A stretch of DNA of 35,702 nt from Elioraea sp. Yellowstone (GTDB lineage Bacteria; Pseudomonadota; Alphaproteobacteria; Acetobacterales; Acetobacteraceae). How positions within the stretch are numbered: position 1 is the first letter of the stretch; each line of letters begins with the position of its first letter. Both the position numbers and the translations under genes were made by a program. The stretch spans positions 1 through 35,702 of the forward strand of contig NZ_VIKA01000020.1 in the NCBI RefSeq assembly GCF_006704265.1, given 5' to 3'. Positions 27,863 to 35,570 of this stretch are shown here, piece after piece. The notes beneath the pieces are model-generated. The model did not search any database and had not been told where the DNA came from. It saw only the letters and a list, made by a program, of their open reading frames with translations.

Positions 27863-28867
27863 TCATGCGAACAGCCGCTCGCCCTTTAGGCCCTCGTAGA
27901 GATGCGCGACGAACGCGCCGTAGCCGTTCCAGATCTGGGTCGGGCGGCGCTCGCCGGTGCCGAGCATGCGCTCGACCGCCTGGCTCCAGCGTGGATGCGG
28001 CACCTCGGGATTCACGTTCGCCCAGAACCCGTACTCGTTCGGCTGCAAGGTCTCCCAGAAGCTGACCGGACGGCGATCGGTGAAGGTCATGCGCACGATG
28101 CTCTTCGGCTGCTTGAAGCCGTACTTCCACGGCGTGATCACGCGCAAGGGCGCACCCATCTGCGGCGGCAAGGGCTTGCCGTAGATGCCGGTGACCATCA
28201 GGGTGAGCTCGTTGGTCGCCTCCTCGATGGTCAGCCCGTCGGTATAGGGCCAGGGATACCAGGACTGGCGGAAGCCGGGCGCGACCTTCGCGTCCTGGAA
28301 CGACTGGAACACGACATACTTGGCGCCCGCCTGCGGTTCGGCCCAGCGCACGAGCTCGGCGAGCGGGAAGCCCGTCCAGGGCACGGCCATGGCCCAGGCC
28401 TCGACGCAGCGAAAGCGGTAGGTGCGCTCCTCGAGCGGGAAGCGGCGGATCAGCGTGTCGATGTCGACCGTGCGCTCGGCCGCCACCATGCCGTCGATGC
28501 GCAATGTCCAGGGACGGAGCTCGAGCCGCTGCGCGGCCTGCCAGATGGTCTTGTGGCTGCCGAACTCGTAGAAGTTGTTGTAGATGATGGCTTCGCGCGC
28601 CTCGGTGATCGGCCGGTCGAGCGTATACCGAGCCGTGCGGGTGGCGGGGTAGAGATCGCGCGTCGGATCGTTGGCGGCCTGGGCCTCCCACCACGCCACC
28701 GGATCGCGTCCCTGGCCGAAGGCGTCGCGCAGCGCATGGCCGCCGGCCGCGATCGCGCCCGCGCCGAGGGCAGCGCCGGCGAGGAGCCGGCGGCGGTCGA
28801 GCGCGACGGCTTCGGGCGTCAGCCGGCTCGCGGGCAGCTCCCAACCGCGGCGGCGATGGATCGGCAT
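27863..28867 (-). CDS. msrP: Protein-methionine-sulfoxide reductase catalytic subunit MsrP (YedY)
   Basis: A 334-residue periplasmic molybdopterin enzyme that repairs oxidised methionines in envelope proteins. A twin-arginine signal (DRRRLLAGAALGAGAIAAGG, residues ~29-48) marks Tat export. The sulfite-oxidase-fold domain has the Mo-ligand Cys in YRFRCVEAWAMAVPW, WYPWPYTDGLTIEEA, and ITPWKYGFKQPKSIV. The usual electron donor is the membrane b-type cytochrome MsrQ; no msrQ is adjacent in this window. Downstream are a small membrane protein and a sigma-54 response regulator. Confidence 0.95.
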   Translation of the reverse strand: MPIHRRRGWELPASRLTPEAVALDRRRLLAGAALGAGAIAAGGHALRDAFGQGRDPVAWWEAQAANDPTRDLYPATRTARYTLDRPITEAREAIIYNNFYEFGSHKTIWQAAQRLELRPWTLRIDGMVAAERTVDIDTLIRRFPLEERTYRFRCVEAWAMAVPWTGFPLAELVRWAEPQAGAKYVVFQSFQDAKVAPGFRQSWYPWPYTDGLTIEEATNELTLMVTGIYGKPLPPQMGAPLRVITPWKYGFKQPKSIVRMTFTDRRPVSFWETLQPNEYGFWANVNPEVPHPRWSQAVERMLGTGERRPTQIWNGYGAFVAHLYEGLKGERLFA

Positions 28868-28948
28868 GGCGTCTTCCTCCTGCGGACCTCTCCCCTATCG
28901 CTGCCGCGCGCGGCGAGGTGTCCTCACATCGCCTTGAGCAGGTTCTCA

Positions 28949-29071
28949 TACCAGCCCGCCGAAGGTTTGACCTTCGGCGGGCTGGTACGGGGTCATGTTC
29001 GCGCGCGGCCGCCCCACCAGCCCCGCGCGCGATACCCTCCGCACAAAGGTCGAGCCTTTGTGCGGAGGGTA
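28949..29071 (-). repeat. Twin-hairpin interspersed repeat, copy 3 (complete, 123 bp)
   Basis: In reverse orientation: hairpin B (28949-28987) with a perfect 17-bp stem and hairpin A (29031-29073) with a perfect 19-bp stem, joined by a 43-nt linker identical to copy 1. TCA flanks both sides (28946-28948 and 29072-29074). The right-hand TCA is the minus-strand TGA stop of the lipoprotein gene, so the element begins exactly after that stop. Both stems are perfect here, so this copy may be the youngest, or selection may preserve the fold. Confidence 0.92.
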
Positions 29072-29485
29072 TCAGGGCCGGAGCGACGGCTTGGCATCGG
29101 CGGGCGCGGGCGATGCCTCCTCGGACGGGGGCGGCTCGGGCAGCTCGACCAGCCGGTAGCCGCGGACCCGCATGCAGAACGCCGTCAGATCCTGCACCGC
29201 CTCGAGCCGCGAGACGCTCCAGCCGGGATGGTAGCCGAAGCCGAGGCCCCAGCCCGGCCACCACGGGCGCGGGCCGTACCAGCCGCCGAAGCCGAGGCCG
29301 AGGCCAAAGGCATAGGCCGGCGAGCGGTTCACCTGCGCGACCGCCTGCTGGTGGCATTCCCGCAGCTCGGCCTCGGAGGCGGGGGTGCCGTCCGAGTCGC
29401 GCTGCCAGACCAGCGGCCGGCTCGCGCAGCCGGCGAGCAGCGCGGCGGCGAGGAGCGGCATCGCCCAGGGACGGAGACGCGACAT
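29072..29485 (-). CDS. Unknown Gly/Trp/Pro-rich lipoprotein
   Basis: A 137-residue protein I do not recognise. It begins MSRLRPWAMPLLAAALLAGC, a lipoprotein signal with lipobox Cys20. The middle part is unusual: AFGLGLGFGGWYGPRPWW and then PGWGLGFGYHPGW, a repeated Gly/aromatic pattern. The C-terminal third holds one more conserved-looking region (LTAFCMRVRGYRLVELPEPP) and an acidic Pro/Ala-rich tail. It is in the same direction as cydAB, 55 bases downstream of cydB, and may be cotranscribed. The stop codon is the flank of repeat copy 3. It could be an envelope or outer-membrane lipoprotein; nothing more can be said. Confidence 0.8.
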   Translation of the reverse strand: MSRLRPWAMPLLAAALLAGCASRPLVWQRDSDGTPASEAELRECHQQAVAQVNRSPAYAFGLGLGFGGWYGPRPWWPGWGLGFGYHPGWSVSRLEAVQDLTAFCMRVRGYRLVELPEPPPSEEASPAPADAKPSLRP

Positions 29486-29540
29486 GATGCGAGCCTACTG
29501 CACGGTCGTGTCGCGATCATGGCCGCTCGCGCGGTTGCGA

Positions 29541-30554
29541 TCAGTGGTAGTGCAGCTCGCGCGCCTTGCCGCCGAACACCAGCCAAGCCAGCACCGTGTA
29601 GGCCAGGATCACCGGCAGCACGATCAGCGCGCCGACCAGGATCAGGGTCAGGCTCTCGGGCGCGGCGGCGGCCTGGTAGACGGTGAGCTGGTCGGGCACG
29701 ACGTAGGGGTAGAACGACCAGGCGAGCCCGGCGAAGGAGAGGCAGAACAGCGACGTCGCGCCCCAGAAGGGCAGGTTGCGCAGCGCATCCCTCGGCAGCG
29801 GCATGTGGCCCAGCAGCGCGTGCAGGCCGAGGATCAGCGCGCCGGTCGCGAGCGGCAGCGGCGCCAACAGCACCACATTCGGGAAGGCGAACCAGCGGGC
29901 GAAGATGCGCTCGCTGGTGAGCGGCGTGGCGATCGAGACCGCGACGATGCCGCCGGCCACCGCCCAGAGCCCGCTCCGCGCCCAGGCGATCGCGCGGCGC
30001 TGCAACGCCCCCTCCGTGCGCCAGACCAGCCAGCATGCGCCGATGAAGGCGTAGGCGACGGCAACCCCAAGCGCCGAGAGCAGGGCGAAGCCGAGCGCCG
30101 CCGGCGCGGCATCGAAGCCCAGCACGTAGCGGCCGAGCATCCAGCCCTGCGACAGCGCCGCCGTCAGCGAGCCGGTGAAGAACAGCCGGTCCCAGCGCCG
30201 CTTGTCGGCCGGATCCTCGGCCTTGGCGCGGAACTCGAAGGCGACGCCGCGCAGGATCAGCCCGGCCAGCATCAGCGCCACCGGCAGATAGAGCGCGGTC
30301 AGGATCACGCCATGCGCGGTCGGGAAGGCGACCAGCAGCAGGCCGATGCCGAGCACGAGCCAGGTCTCGTTTGCGTCCCAGAACGGCCCGATCGAGGAGA
30401 CCATCCGGTCGCGCTCCTCGGGCGCGCGCGTGGCGGCGAGCAGGATGCCGACGCCGAGATCGAAGCCGTCCAGCACCACATAGAGCAGCACCGAGAGGGC
30501 CATCAGCCCGGCGAAGACGAGCGGCAGCACCTCGGGGGGCAGGAACGGCGTCAT
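29541..30554 (-). CDS. cydB: Cytochrome bd-type quinol oxidase subunit II (CydB/CioB)
   Basis: A 337-residue membrane subunit with about nine hydrophobic helices. Family signatures are YVVLDGFDLGVGIL near the N-terminus, SSIGPFWDANETWLV, and the C-terminal YPYVVPDQLTVYQAAA region. It pairs with CydA in the terminal oxidase that reduces oxygen to water with quinol. The start is 13 bases after the cydA stop. No small CydX- or DUF2474-type subunit is seen in the 55 bases before the lipoprotein gene. Confidence 0.95.
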   Translation of the reverse strand: MTPFLPPEVLPLVFAGLMALSVLLYVVLDGFDLGVGILLAATRAPEERDRMVSSIGPFWDANETWLVLGIGLLLVAFPTAHGVILTALYLPVALMLAGLILRGVAFEFRAKAEDPADKRRWDRLFFTGSLTAALSQGWMLGRYVLGFDAAPAALGFALLSALGVAVAYAFIGACWLVWRTEGALQRRAIAWARSGLWAVAGGIVAVSIATPLTSERIFARWFAFPNVVLLAPLPLATGALILGLHALLGHMPLPRDALRNLPFWGATSLFCLSFAGLAWSFYPYVVPDQLTVYQAAAAPESLTLILVGALIVLPVILAYTVLAWLVFGGKARELHYH

Positions 30555-30567
30555 GGCGCGTCCTCCG

Positions 30568-31902
30568 TCATGCCGGCTGCGGCACGGCGCGGTGATCCCC
30601 GGCCGCGCCGTACTCGCCCTTGCGCGCGAGCCGGTAGAGCGTCGCCACATAGGCGATCAGCAGCCCGGCATAGAGCACGAGATACATCGCGAGGGTGAGC
30701 CCGATGCTGCCGGCCGGCACCGGCCCCGCCGCCTCCGCCGTGCGCAGCACGCCGGTCACCAGCCAGGGCTGGCGGCCGATCTCGGTGACGTACCAGCCGG
30801 CGAGCGTGGCGACCCAGCCGGAGAAGGTCATGGCGACGAGGCCGCGCAGATACCACCGCGGGAGGTCGCGCCGGCGCCAGAGCAGCCAGGCGCCGGCCAG
30901 CCCGAGGCCGATCATCAGCGAACCGATCCCCACCATCGCGCGGAAGGCGAAGAACACCGGCGCGACGGGCGGATGCTCGCCCACGAAGTCGTTGAGGCCG
31001 GGCACCACGCCGTCGGCGGAATGGCGCAGGATCAGGCTGGCGCCGTTCGGGATGCCGATCTCGAAGCGGTTCTCGCGCGCGGCCTCGTCCGGGATCGCGA
31101 ACAGCAGCAGCGGCACATTGCCCCGCGTCTCCCAGTTGCCCTCCATCGCCGCGATCTTGGCGGGCTGGTGCTCGAGCGTGTTCAGCCCATGCAGGTCGCC
31201 GACCACGAGCTGCGTCGGCGCCAGCACGGCGGCCATGACGATGCCCGTGCGCAAGGCGGCCGCGACGCCGCCCGAACGATCGCCGCGCAGCCAGCGCCAC
31301 GCCGACAACCCGGCGAGCAGAAACGCGACCGTCAGCCCCGAGGCGATCAGCATGTGTGCGAGCCGGTAGGGCATCGAGGGGTTGAAGATGATCGCCCACC
31401 AGTCGGTCGCGTGGGCGACGCCATCGCGCATCTCGAATCCCTGCGGCGTATGCATCCAGGAATTCAGGACGAGGATCCAGAACGCGCTCATCGAGGTGCC
31501 GACCGCCACCAGCAGCGTGGCGAGGGTGTGCAGCCATCCCGGCACGCGGCTCATGCCGAAGAGCATGATCGCGACGAAGGTGGCCTCGAGGAAGAAGGCG
31601 GTCAGCACCTCGTAGGCGAGGAGCGGGCCGGCGATGTTGCCGACGGCGTTCATGAAGCCCGGCCAGTTGGTGCCGAACTGGAACGACATCGTGATCCCCG
31701 AGACCACGCCGAGGGCGAAGGAGAGCGCGAACACCTTCACCCAGAAGCGGTAGGCGTCCATCCAGCGCGCCTGCCCCGTGGCGTTGAAGCGCAGCTTGAA
31801 GAAGAGCAGCACCCAGGCGAGCGCGATCGTAACGGTTGGGAAAAGGATGTGGAAGGAGATGTTCGCGGCGAACTGGATGCGGGCGAGCAGGATCGGATCC
31901 AT
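30568..31902 (-). CDS. cydA: Cytochrome bd-type quinol oxidase subunit I (CydA/CioA), short Q-loop form
   Basis: A 444-residue heme-bearing subunit. Heme-ligand and proton-path residues are in place: His18 (NISFHILFPT), Glu98 and Glu106 (LLAYEVLTAFFLEATF), His183 (YRLAHML), Q-loop Lys and Glu in AKIAAMEGNWE, and the GRQPWLVTGVLRT motif. The protein is shorter than E. coli CydA, as expected for the short-Q-loop, cyanide-insensitive class; that class assignment is by length and motif reading. Its ATG shares one base with the stop of the regulator upstream (TGATG), so the operon is regulator-cydA-cydB. Confidence 0.96.
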   Translation of the reverse strand: MDPILLARIQFAANISFHILFPTVTIALAWVLLFFKLRFNATGQARWMDAYRFWVKVFALSFALGVVSGITMSFQFGTNWPGFMNAVGNIAGPLLAYEVLTAFFLEATFVAIMLFGMSRVPGWLHTLATLLVAVGTSMSAFWILVLNSWMHTPQGFEMRDGVAHATDWWAIIFNPSMPYRLAHMLIASGLTVAFLLAGLSAWRWLRGDRSGGVAAALRTGIVMAAVLAPTQLVVGDLHGLNTLEHQPAKIAAMEGNWETRGNVPLLLFAIPDEAARENRFEIGIPNGASLILRHSADGVVPGLNDFVGEHPPVAPVFFAFRAMVGIGSLMIGLGLAGAWLLWRRRDLPRWYLRGLVAMTFSGWVATLAGWYVTEIGRQPWLVTGVLRTAEAAGPVPAGSIGLTLAMYLVLYAGLLIAYVATLYRLARKGEYGAAGDHRAVPQPA

Positions 31903-32501
31903 CACGGGCTCTCCTTGGTCCACTGGCTCTCCGTCGTCGCGGCAGGGCGTGCGGGCTTGGCGAAGGCAACCACCCGGTCCGCCGTCTCGAGCAGCCGCGT
32001 CACGCCCGCGCCGAGCCGGAGCAGCGCGGCCAGCCGCTCGTTGGGCAGGCGCTTCACCTCGTCGTACCAGCCGGTCAACTGCTCGATCATGGCGTGCATC
32101 GCCCGGATGCGCGCCTGGGCGTGCCGCTCGTCCTCGCTGCCGGGCGACTGCATCAGCAGTTCCCGCAGCACCGTCAGGGTGGGATCGATCTCGCGCTTCT
32201 TCCGCTCCTCCGCGAGGGTGCGGAGGATCACCCAGACATCGTCGGGGGTGGTGAAGTGGTCGCGCCGGTCGCCGGGCAGGTGGCGCAGCAGGACGAGGTT
32301 CCAGGCCTGGAGTTCGCGCAACGCCATCGAGACGTTGGAACGCGACACGCCGAGCGCGGCGACGATCTGGTCGGCGTTCAGCGGCTCGGGGCTGAGATAG
32401 AGCAGGGCATAGACCTGGCCAACGCTGCGGTTGATGCCCCAGCGGCTGCCCATCTCGCCGAAATGGAGCACGAAGGCCTGGACGAGAGGGGGAAGGGTCA
32501 T
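31902..32501 (-). CDS. GbsR/MarR family transcriptional regulator of the cydAB operon
   Basis: A 199-residue winged-helix regulator. The HTH is at PLNADQIVAALGVSRSNVSMALRELQAW (about residues 42-70), typical of GbsR-type MarR relatives; the C-terminal half is helical and probably dimerises. It is the first gene of the cydAB transcript with a one-base overlap, so it most likely controls its own operon, perhaps in response to redox or inhibitor signals. The ATG at 32501 has GAGGAA 6 bases upstream. A tandem TTCNNGAA motif lies 36-52 bases before the start. Confidence 0.9.
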   Translation of the reverse strand: MTLPPLVQAFVLHFGEMGSRWGINRSVGQVYALLYLSPEPLNADQIVAALGVSRSNVSMALRELQAWNLVLLRHLPGDRRDHFTTPDDVWVILRTLAEERKKREIDPTLTVLRELLMQSPGSEDERHAQARIRAMHAMIEQLTGWYDEVKRLPNERLAALLRLGAGVTRLLETADRVVAFAKPARPAATTESQWTKESP

Positions 32502-32536
32502 GCGGATTCCTCGGGCGGATCTGCACGGAGCGTTAT

Positions 32537-32553
32537 TTCAGGAATTTCTGGAA
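32537..32553 (-). promoter_or_regulatory. Candidate operator for the cydAB regulator: two TTCNNGAA sites
   Basis: On the minus strand the sequence reads TTCCAGAAATTCCTGAA: two TTCNNGAA units one base apart, forming an imperfect palindrome (12 of 17 symmetric positions). It is in an AT-rich patch of an otherwise GC-rich gap, 36 bases before the regulator start. Autoregulation by the GbsR-type protein is the simplest reading; no match to a known site is claimed. Confidence 0.4.
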
Positions 32554-32634
32554 CTCCATATGTGACGATCGGCCCGCCCGGCAAGAGCCTGGGTCCGGTT
32601 CGCAGTCCGCGATGCATTCTGAGACCCGCCCCGC

Positions 32635-32668
32635 AAAAAAAGGAGGAGCGGCACGCGAGTGCCGCTCC
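32635..32668 (-). terminator. Intrinsic terminator, minus strand
   Basis: A 10-bp stem (GGAGCGGCAC with GTGCCGCTCC, 32645-32668), closed by a GCGA tetraloop on the plus-strand reading, is followed on the minus strand by a short purine-free spacer and seven T (complement of A at 32635-32641). It ends transcription coming from mmcB, or from a small transcript in 32670-32760, before the cydAB operon. Confidence 0.8.
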
Positions 32669-32760
32669 CCAAGGCAAGGTTGAGGAAGGCTTAGCTGCCG
32701 CCGGCGGGCGAGCCCGCCAACGGCATCCGCGAACACAGCACGCCGCGTGCCAAGTCCGGC

Positions 32761-33216
32761 TCAGCTCTCGCCGGCCGCATCCGCCAGGCCGGCAGGATCG
32801 AGCAGCCCCTCGAGCCGCCGCGCGGCGAGCCGCGCGAAGCGGCCGAGCAGGGCCCGCCGTCGCGCCGGGGCGAGCGGATGATGGGGTGCCTCGCGCAAGA
32901 CCGCACCGCCATAGGCATCGGCGACCAGCAGCCCGGCATCCTGGGGCAGCAGCACATGCGGGAAATCCGGGTCGACCGCGAAGAACAGCCGGTCGCAGAA
33001 GGCGCGATACTCGGGCCACTTGGCGTCGGCGAGGAAGTCGCGCGCGCAGGACTTCACCTCGACGACGGCGAAGCTGTCGTCGGGCGCAAGCGCCAAGAGG
33101 TCGGCACGCCGCCCGTGCGGCAGCACGACCTCGCGCAGCACCGCATGACCGAGCGCGGCGAACACGCGCGCGGCACCTTGGGTCACCGCCGCCGTGCGCA
33201 GCGCCGACGCGTCCAT
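32761..33216 (-). CDS. mmcB: MmcB family DNA repair protein
   Basis: About 151 residues with the MmcB (DUF3037-like nuclease fold) signatures: VLREVVLPHGRRADLLAL, FAVVEVKSCARDFLADAKWPEY, and FFAVDPDFPHVLLPQDAGLLVADAYG. The E-V-K of VVEVKS resembles a PD-(D/E)XK nuclease core. In Caulobacter, MmcB belongs to the DNA damage response and supports ImuB/DnaE2 mutagenesis. The ATG at 33216 lies four bases after the GntR-family stop; the upstream start at 33240 would overlap it by 20 bases. No LexA box was found by eye. Confidence 0.88.
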   Translation of the reverse strand: MDASALRTAAVTQGAARVFAALGHAVLREVVLPHGRRADLLALAPDDSFAVVEVKSCARDFLADAKWPEYRAFCDRLFFAVDPDFPHVLLPQDAGLLVADAYGGAVLREAPHHPLAPARRRALLGRFARLAARRLEGLLDPAGLADAAGES

Positions 33217-33220
33217 CGCG

Positions 33221-33964
33221 CTACTCGATCGCGACCGCATAGTCGAGCCGCGCGGCGCGGCTGACGCGGTGCTCTACCGCCACGCCGTCGAGCCCGAAGG
33301 CGATGCGCCTGATGCGCAGGATCGGCATGCCCGGCGCGACGCCTAGGCTGCGCGCGACCGCGGCGGAGGCGGCCTCGGGCGAGATCCGGTCCTCGGCGCG
33401 GGCGACGGTGATGCCGCAGTCGCGCTGATAGAGCACGTAGAGCTCCTCGGCGAGATCCTGCCCCACCGGCACGTCGAGCCGCGCGAAGAGCGGCAGCGGC
33501 AGCGCGATCGTCTCGTGGACGACCACACGTCCTGCGGCACGCCGCTCGCGGGTCAGCGCCAGCACCGGTGCCGCGGGCGCGAGGCCGAGCGCACGCGCCT
33601 CCTCGGCGCGCGCGGCGCGTGCGCGCGCCGCAAGCACGCGCCCCGTCGGCACGATGCGCGCCCCGTCAGGCCCGACCAGGCGGAAGAAGCGGAAGCGCGC
33701 GCGGTCGGAGCTGTGGCGCAGCACGGCGGTGCCGCGGCCCTGGCGCCGTTCGACCACGCCGGCCTGCACGAGCTCGTCGAGCGCGCGGCGCACCGTGCCG
33801 AGCGCGACGCCGAGGCTCGCGGCAAGGCGCTGTTCGGAGGGCAGGTAGTCGCCCGGCAGCCACTCGCCAGCGACGATCCGCCCGAGCAGGTGGTCATGCA
33901 CCTGCTGGTAGAGCGGCCGCGCCGTCACGGCCGGCCCCGCGCGCGGGAGGTCCTCAGGCATCAT
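33221..33964 (-). CDS. GntR family transcriptional regulator, HutC/UTRA type
   Basis: A 247-residue regulator. The winged HTH is near residues 17-80: PLYQQVHDHLLGRIVAGEW, LPSEQRLAASLGVALGTVRRA with the GRGTAV wing. The C-terminal UTRA effector domain follows (VPTGRVLAARARAARAEEA, then VHETIALPLPLF, and SRAARLDYAVAIE at the end). It is divergent to the sulfo-lyase genes and probably controls them with a sulfonate-related effector, though that is inferred only from position. A palindrome overlaps the start region. Two in-frame ATGs lie next to each other (33964 and 33961). MmcB follows four bases downstream, an odd partner. Confidence 0.9.
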   Translation of the reverse strand: MMPEDLPRAGPAVTARPLYQQVHDHLLGRIVAGEWLPGDYLPSEQRLAASLGVALGTVRRALDELVQAGVVERRQGRGTAVLRHSSDRARFRFFRLVGPDGARIVPTGRVLAARARAARAEEARALGLAPAAPVLALTRERRAAGRVVVHETIALPLPLFARLDVPVGQDLAEELYVLYQRDCGITVARAEDRISPEAASAAVARSLGVAPGMPILRIRRIAFGLDGVAVEHRVSRAARLDYAVAIE

Positions 33965-33965
33965 T

Positions 33966-33981
33966 GGTCTTATAAATGACC
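33966..33981. promoter_or_regulatory. Candidate GntR/HutC operator in the divergent promoter region
   Basis: GGTC-TTATAAAT-GACC, perfect 4-bp arms around an AT-rich centre, two bases upstream of the regulator ATG and 115 bases before suyA. Form and position suit a GntR/HutC-type binding site for divergent control. A TTGACA box (33992-33997) is just beyond it on the plus strand, but no good -10 follows at normal spacing. Confidence 0.5.
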
Positions 33982-34095
33982 TATGACCCGGTTGACAGGG
34001 GAATGTGGCCGCGCGCAGGATGCCGCGGCGCCGGGCAAGGGGCAGGCGCCGCGCCGGCCATCGCCGGCCGCAGCGGGAGAGAACCAGGATCACGC

Positions 34096-34383
34096 ATGAG
34101 CGCGCCGCACTTCCTCGTCCATGATCATGCCGACAATGTCGCCGTCGCCGTGCAGGAGGGGATCTCCGCCGGCCAGAAGGTGACGCTCTGGGTGATGGAC
34201 ACCGACGAGACGATCGAGATGACCGCGCTTGACCCGATCCCGCTCGGCCACAAGATCGCGCTCAAGGACTTCGCGCCGGGCGACACGGTGATCAAGTACA
34301 ACAACGATGTCGGCCGCATCGTCGCCGCCGTGAAGAAGGGCGGCCACGTGCACACCCACAACATGAAGACCAAGCGCTGGTGA
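34096..34383 (+). CDS. suyA: (2R)-sulfolactate sulfo-lyase subunit alpha, SuyA-like (SAF domain)
   Basis: A 95-residue SAF-domain protein of the UxaA-type lyase superfamily, with [18 protein letters not shown] and [10 protein letters not shown], ending [10 protein letters not shown]. As a stand-alone small subunit beside a 390-residue partner it matches SuyA, the small subunit of 3-sulfolactate sulfo-lyase (sulfolactate to pyruvate and sulfite). Altronate or galactarate dehydratase small subunits are the alternatives; the downstream protein favours SuyA. The ATG at 34096 is chosen because the longer frame upstream is low-complexity. It is divergent to the GntR regulator. Confidence 0.8.
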   Translation: MSAPHFLVHDHADNVAVAVQEGISAGQKVTLWVMDTDETIEMTALDPIPLGHKIALKDFAPGDTVIKYNNDVGRIVAAVKKGGHVHTHNMKTKRW

Positions 34384-34397
34384 GCGGAGCGACCCCG

Positions 34398-35570
34398 ATG
34401 AACGTCTCGAACCTCTCCTTCATGGGCTACCGCCGCCAGAACGGGCGCGTCGGCATCCGCAACCACGTGATCATCCTGCCGGTCGACGATCTCTCGAACG
34501 CCGCCGCCGAGGCGGTGGCGAACAACATCGCCGGCACGCTCGCGATCCCGCATGCCTACGGGCGGCTGCAGTTCGGTGCCGATCTCGATCTCCATTTCCG
34601 GACCCTGATCGGCACCGGCCGCAATCCGAACGTCGCCGCGGCCGTCGTGATCGGCATCGAGCCGAAATGGACCCAGCGTGTCGTCGACGGGATCGCCGCC
34701 ACCGGCAAGCCGGTCGAGGGCTTCTACATCGAGACCTACGGCGATCTGAAGACGGTCGAGCGCGCAAGCCGCGTGGCCGCCCAGTTCGTCAAGGACGCCT
34801 CCGAGCTCCAGCGCGAGCAGGCTTCGCTGAACGAGCTCTGGGTCTCGACCAAGTGCGGCGAGAGCGACACCACCTCGGGCCTCGGCTCCTGCCCCACCGT
34901 CGGCAACTTCATCGACAAGCTCGACCCGCTCGGCATCACCTCCTGCTTCGGCGAGACCAGCGAGCTCACCGGCGCCGAGGAGGTCTGCGCCTCGCGCGCC
35001 GCCTCCGACGAGGTGCGCGAGAAGTTCCTCGCCACCTGGCGCGCCTATGACGAGATGATCAAGCGCCACAAGACGAACGACCTGTCCGAGAGCCAGCCGA
35101 CCGCCGGCAACATCGCCGGCGGACTCACCACGATCGAGGAGAAGGCGTTCGGCAATCTGCAGAAGATCGGCAAGAAGACGCGCTACATCGACGTTCTGAC
35201 GCCGGCGGAGGAGCCGAGGAAGGGCCCCGGCCTCTACTTCATGGACACCTCCTCGGCTGCGGCCGAGTGCGTCACGCTGCAGGCCGCCGCCGGGTTCGTG
35301 GTGCACCTGTTCCCGACCGGCCAGGGCAACGTGATCGGCAACCCGATCGAGCCGGTGATCAAGATCACCGCCAATCCGCGCACCGCGCGCACCATGCCCG
35401 AGCATATCGACCTCGACGTCTCCGGCCTCCTGCGCCGCGAGATGAACATGGACGAGGCGGGAGACCGGCTGATCGAGCTTACGCTCCGGGTCTGCAACGG
35501 CCGCATGACCTGCGCCGAGGCGCTCAAGCACCGCGAGTACTCGCTGACGCGCCTCTACCAGAGCGCCTAG
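34398..35570 (+). CDS. suyB: (2R)-sulfolactate sulfo-lyase subunit beta, SuyB-like
   Basis: A 390-residue UxaA/GarD-type lyase. It begins [19 protein letters not shown], followed by [20 protein letters not shown], then [65 protein letters not shown] and [12 protein letters not shown]. The [10 protein letters not shown] motif and the overall pattern agree with the large subunit of sulfolactate sulfo-lyase (SuyB; iron-dependent C-S bond cleavage giving pyruvate and sulfite) as I remember it; related altronate dehydratases share the framework. The ATG at 34398 is chosen; an alternative GTG lies 18 bases earlier. It ends only 132 bases from the window end. Confidence 0.82.
   Translation: MNVSNLSFMGYRRQNGRVGIRNHVIILPVDDLSNAAAEAVANNIAGTLAIPHAYGRLQFGADLDLHFRTLIGTGRNPNVAAAVVIGIEPKWTQRVVDGIAATGKPVEGFYIETYGDLKTVERASRVAAQFVKDASELQREQASLNELWVSTKCGESDTTSGLGSCPTVGNFIDKLDPLGITSCFGETSELTGAEEVCASRAASDEVREKFLATWRAYDEMIKRHKTNDLSESQPTAGNIAGGLTTIEEKAFGNLQKIGKKTRYIDVLTPAEEPRKGPGLYFMDTSSAAAECVTLQAAAGFVVHLFPTGQGNVIGNPIEPVIKITANPRTARTMPEHIDLDVSGLLRREMNMDEAGDRLIELTLRVCNGRMTCAEALKHREYSLTRLYQSA

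Noticed and set aside
28922-28948. Minus-strand reading YENLLKAM then stop, just beyond repeat copy 3, as the displaced C-terminus of a split gene
   Set aside because: The first codon uses repeat bases, and restoring the empty site gives the intact lipoprotein stop instead; likely chance.
32533-32559. Tiny minus-strand ORF MEFQKFLK in the cydAB regulator leader
   Set aside because: No ribosome-binding site, and its bases are better explained by the tandem TTCNNGAA palindrome.
33992-34021. Sigma70 promoter with TTGACA for suyAB
   Set aside because: The -35 box is perfect but the best -10 (CAGGAT) matches only three of six bases; kept as a note with the operator.
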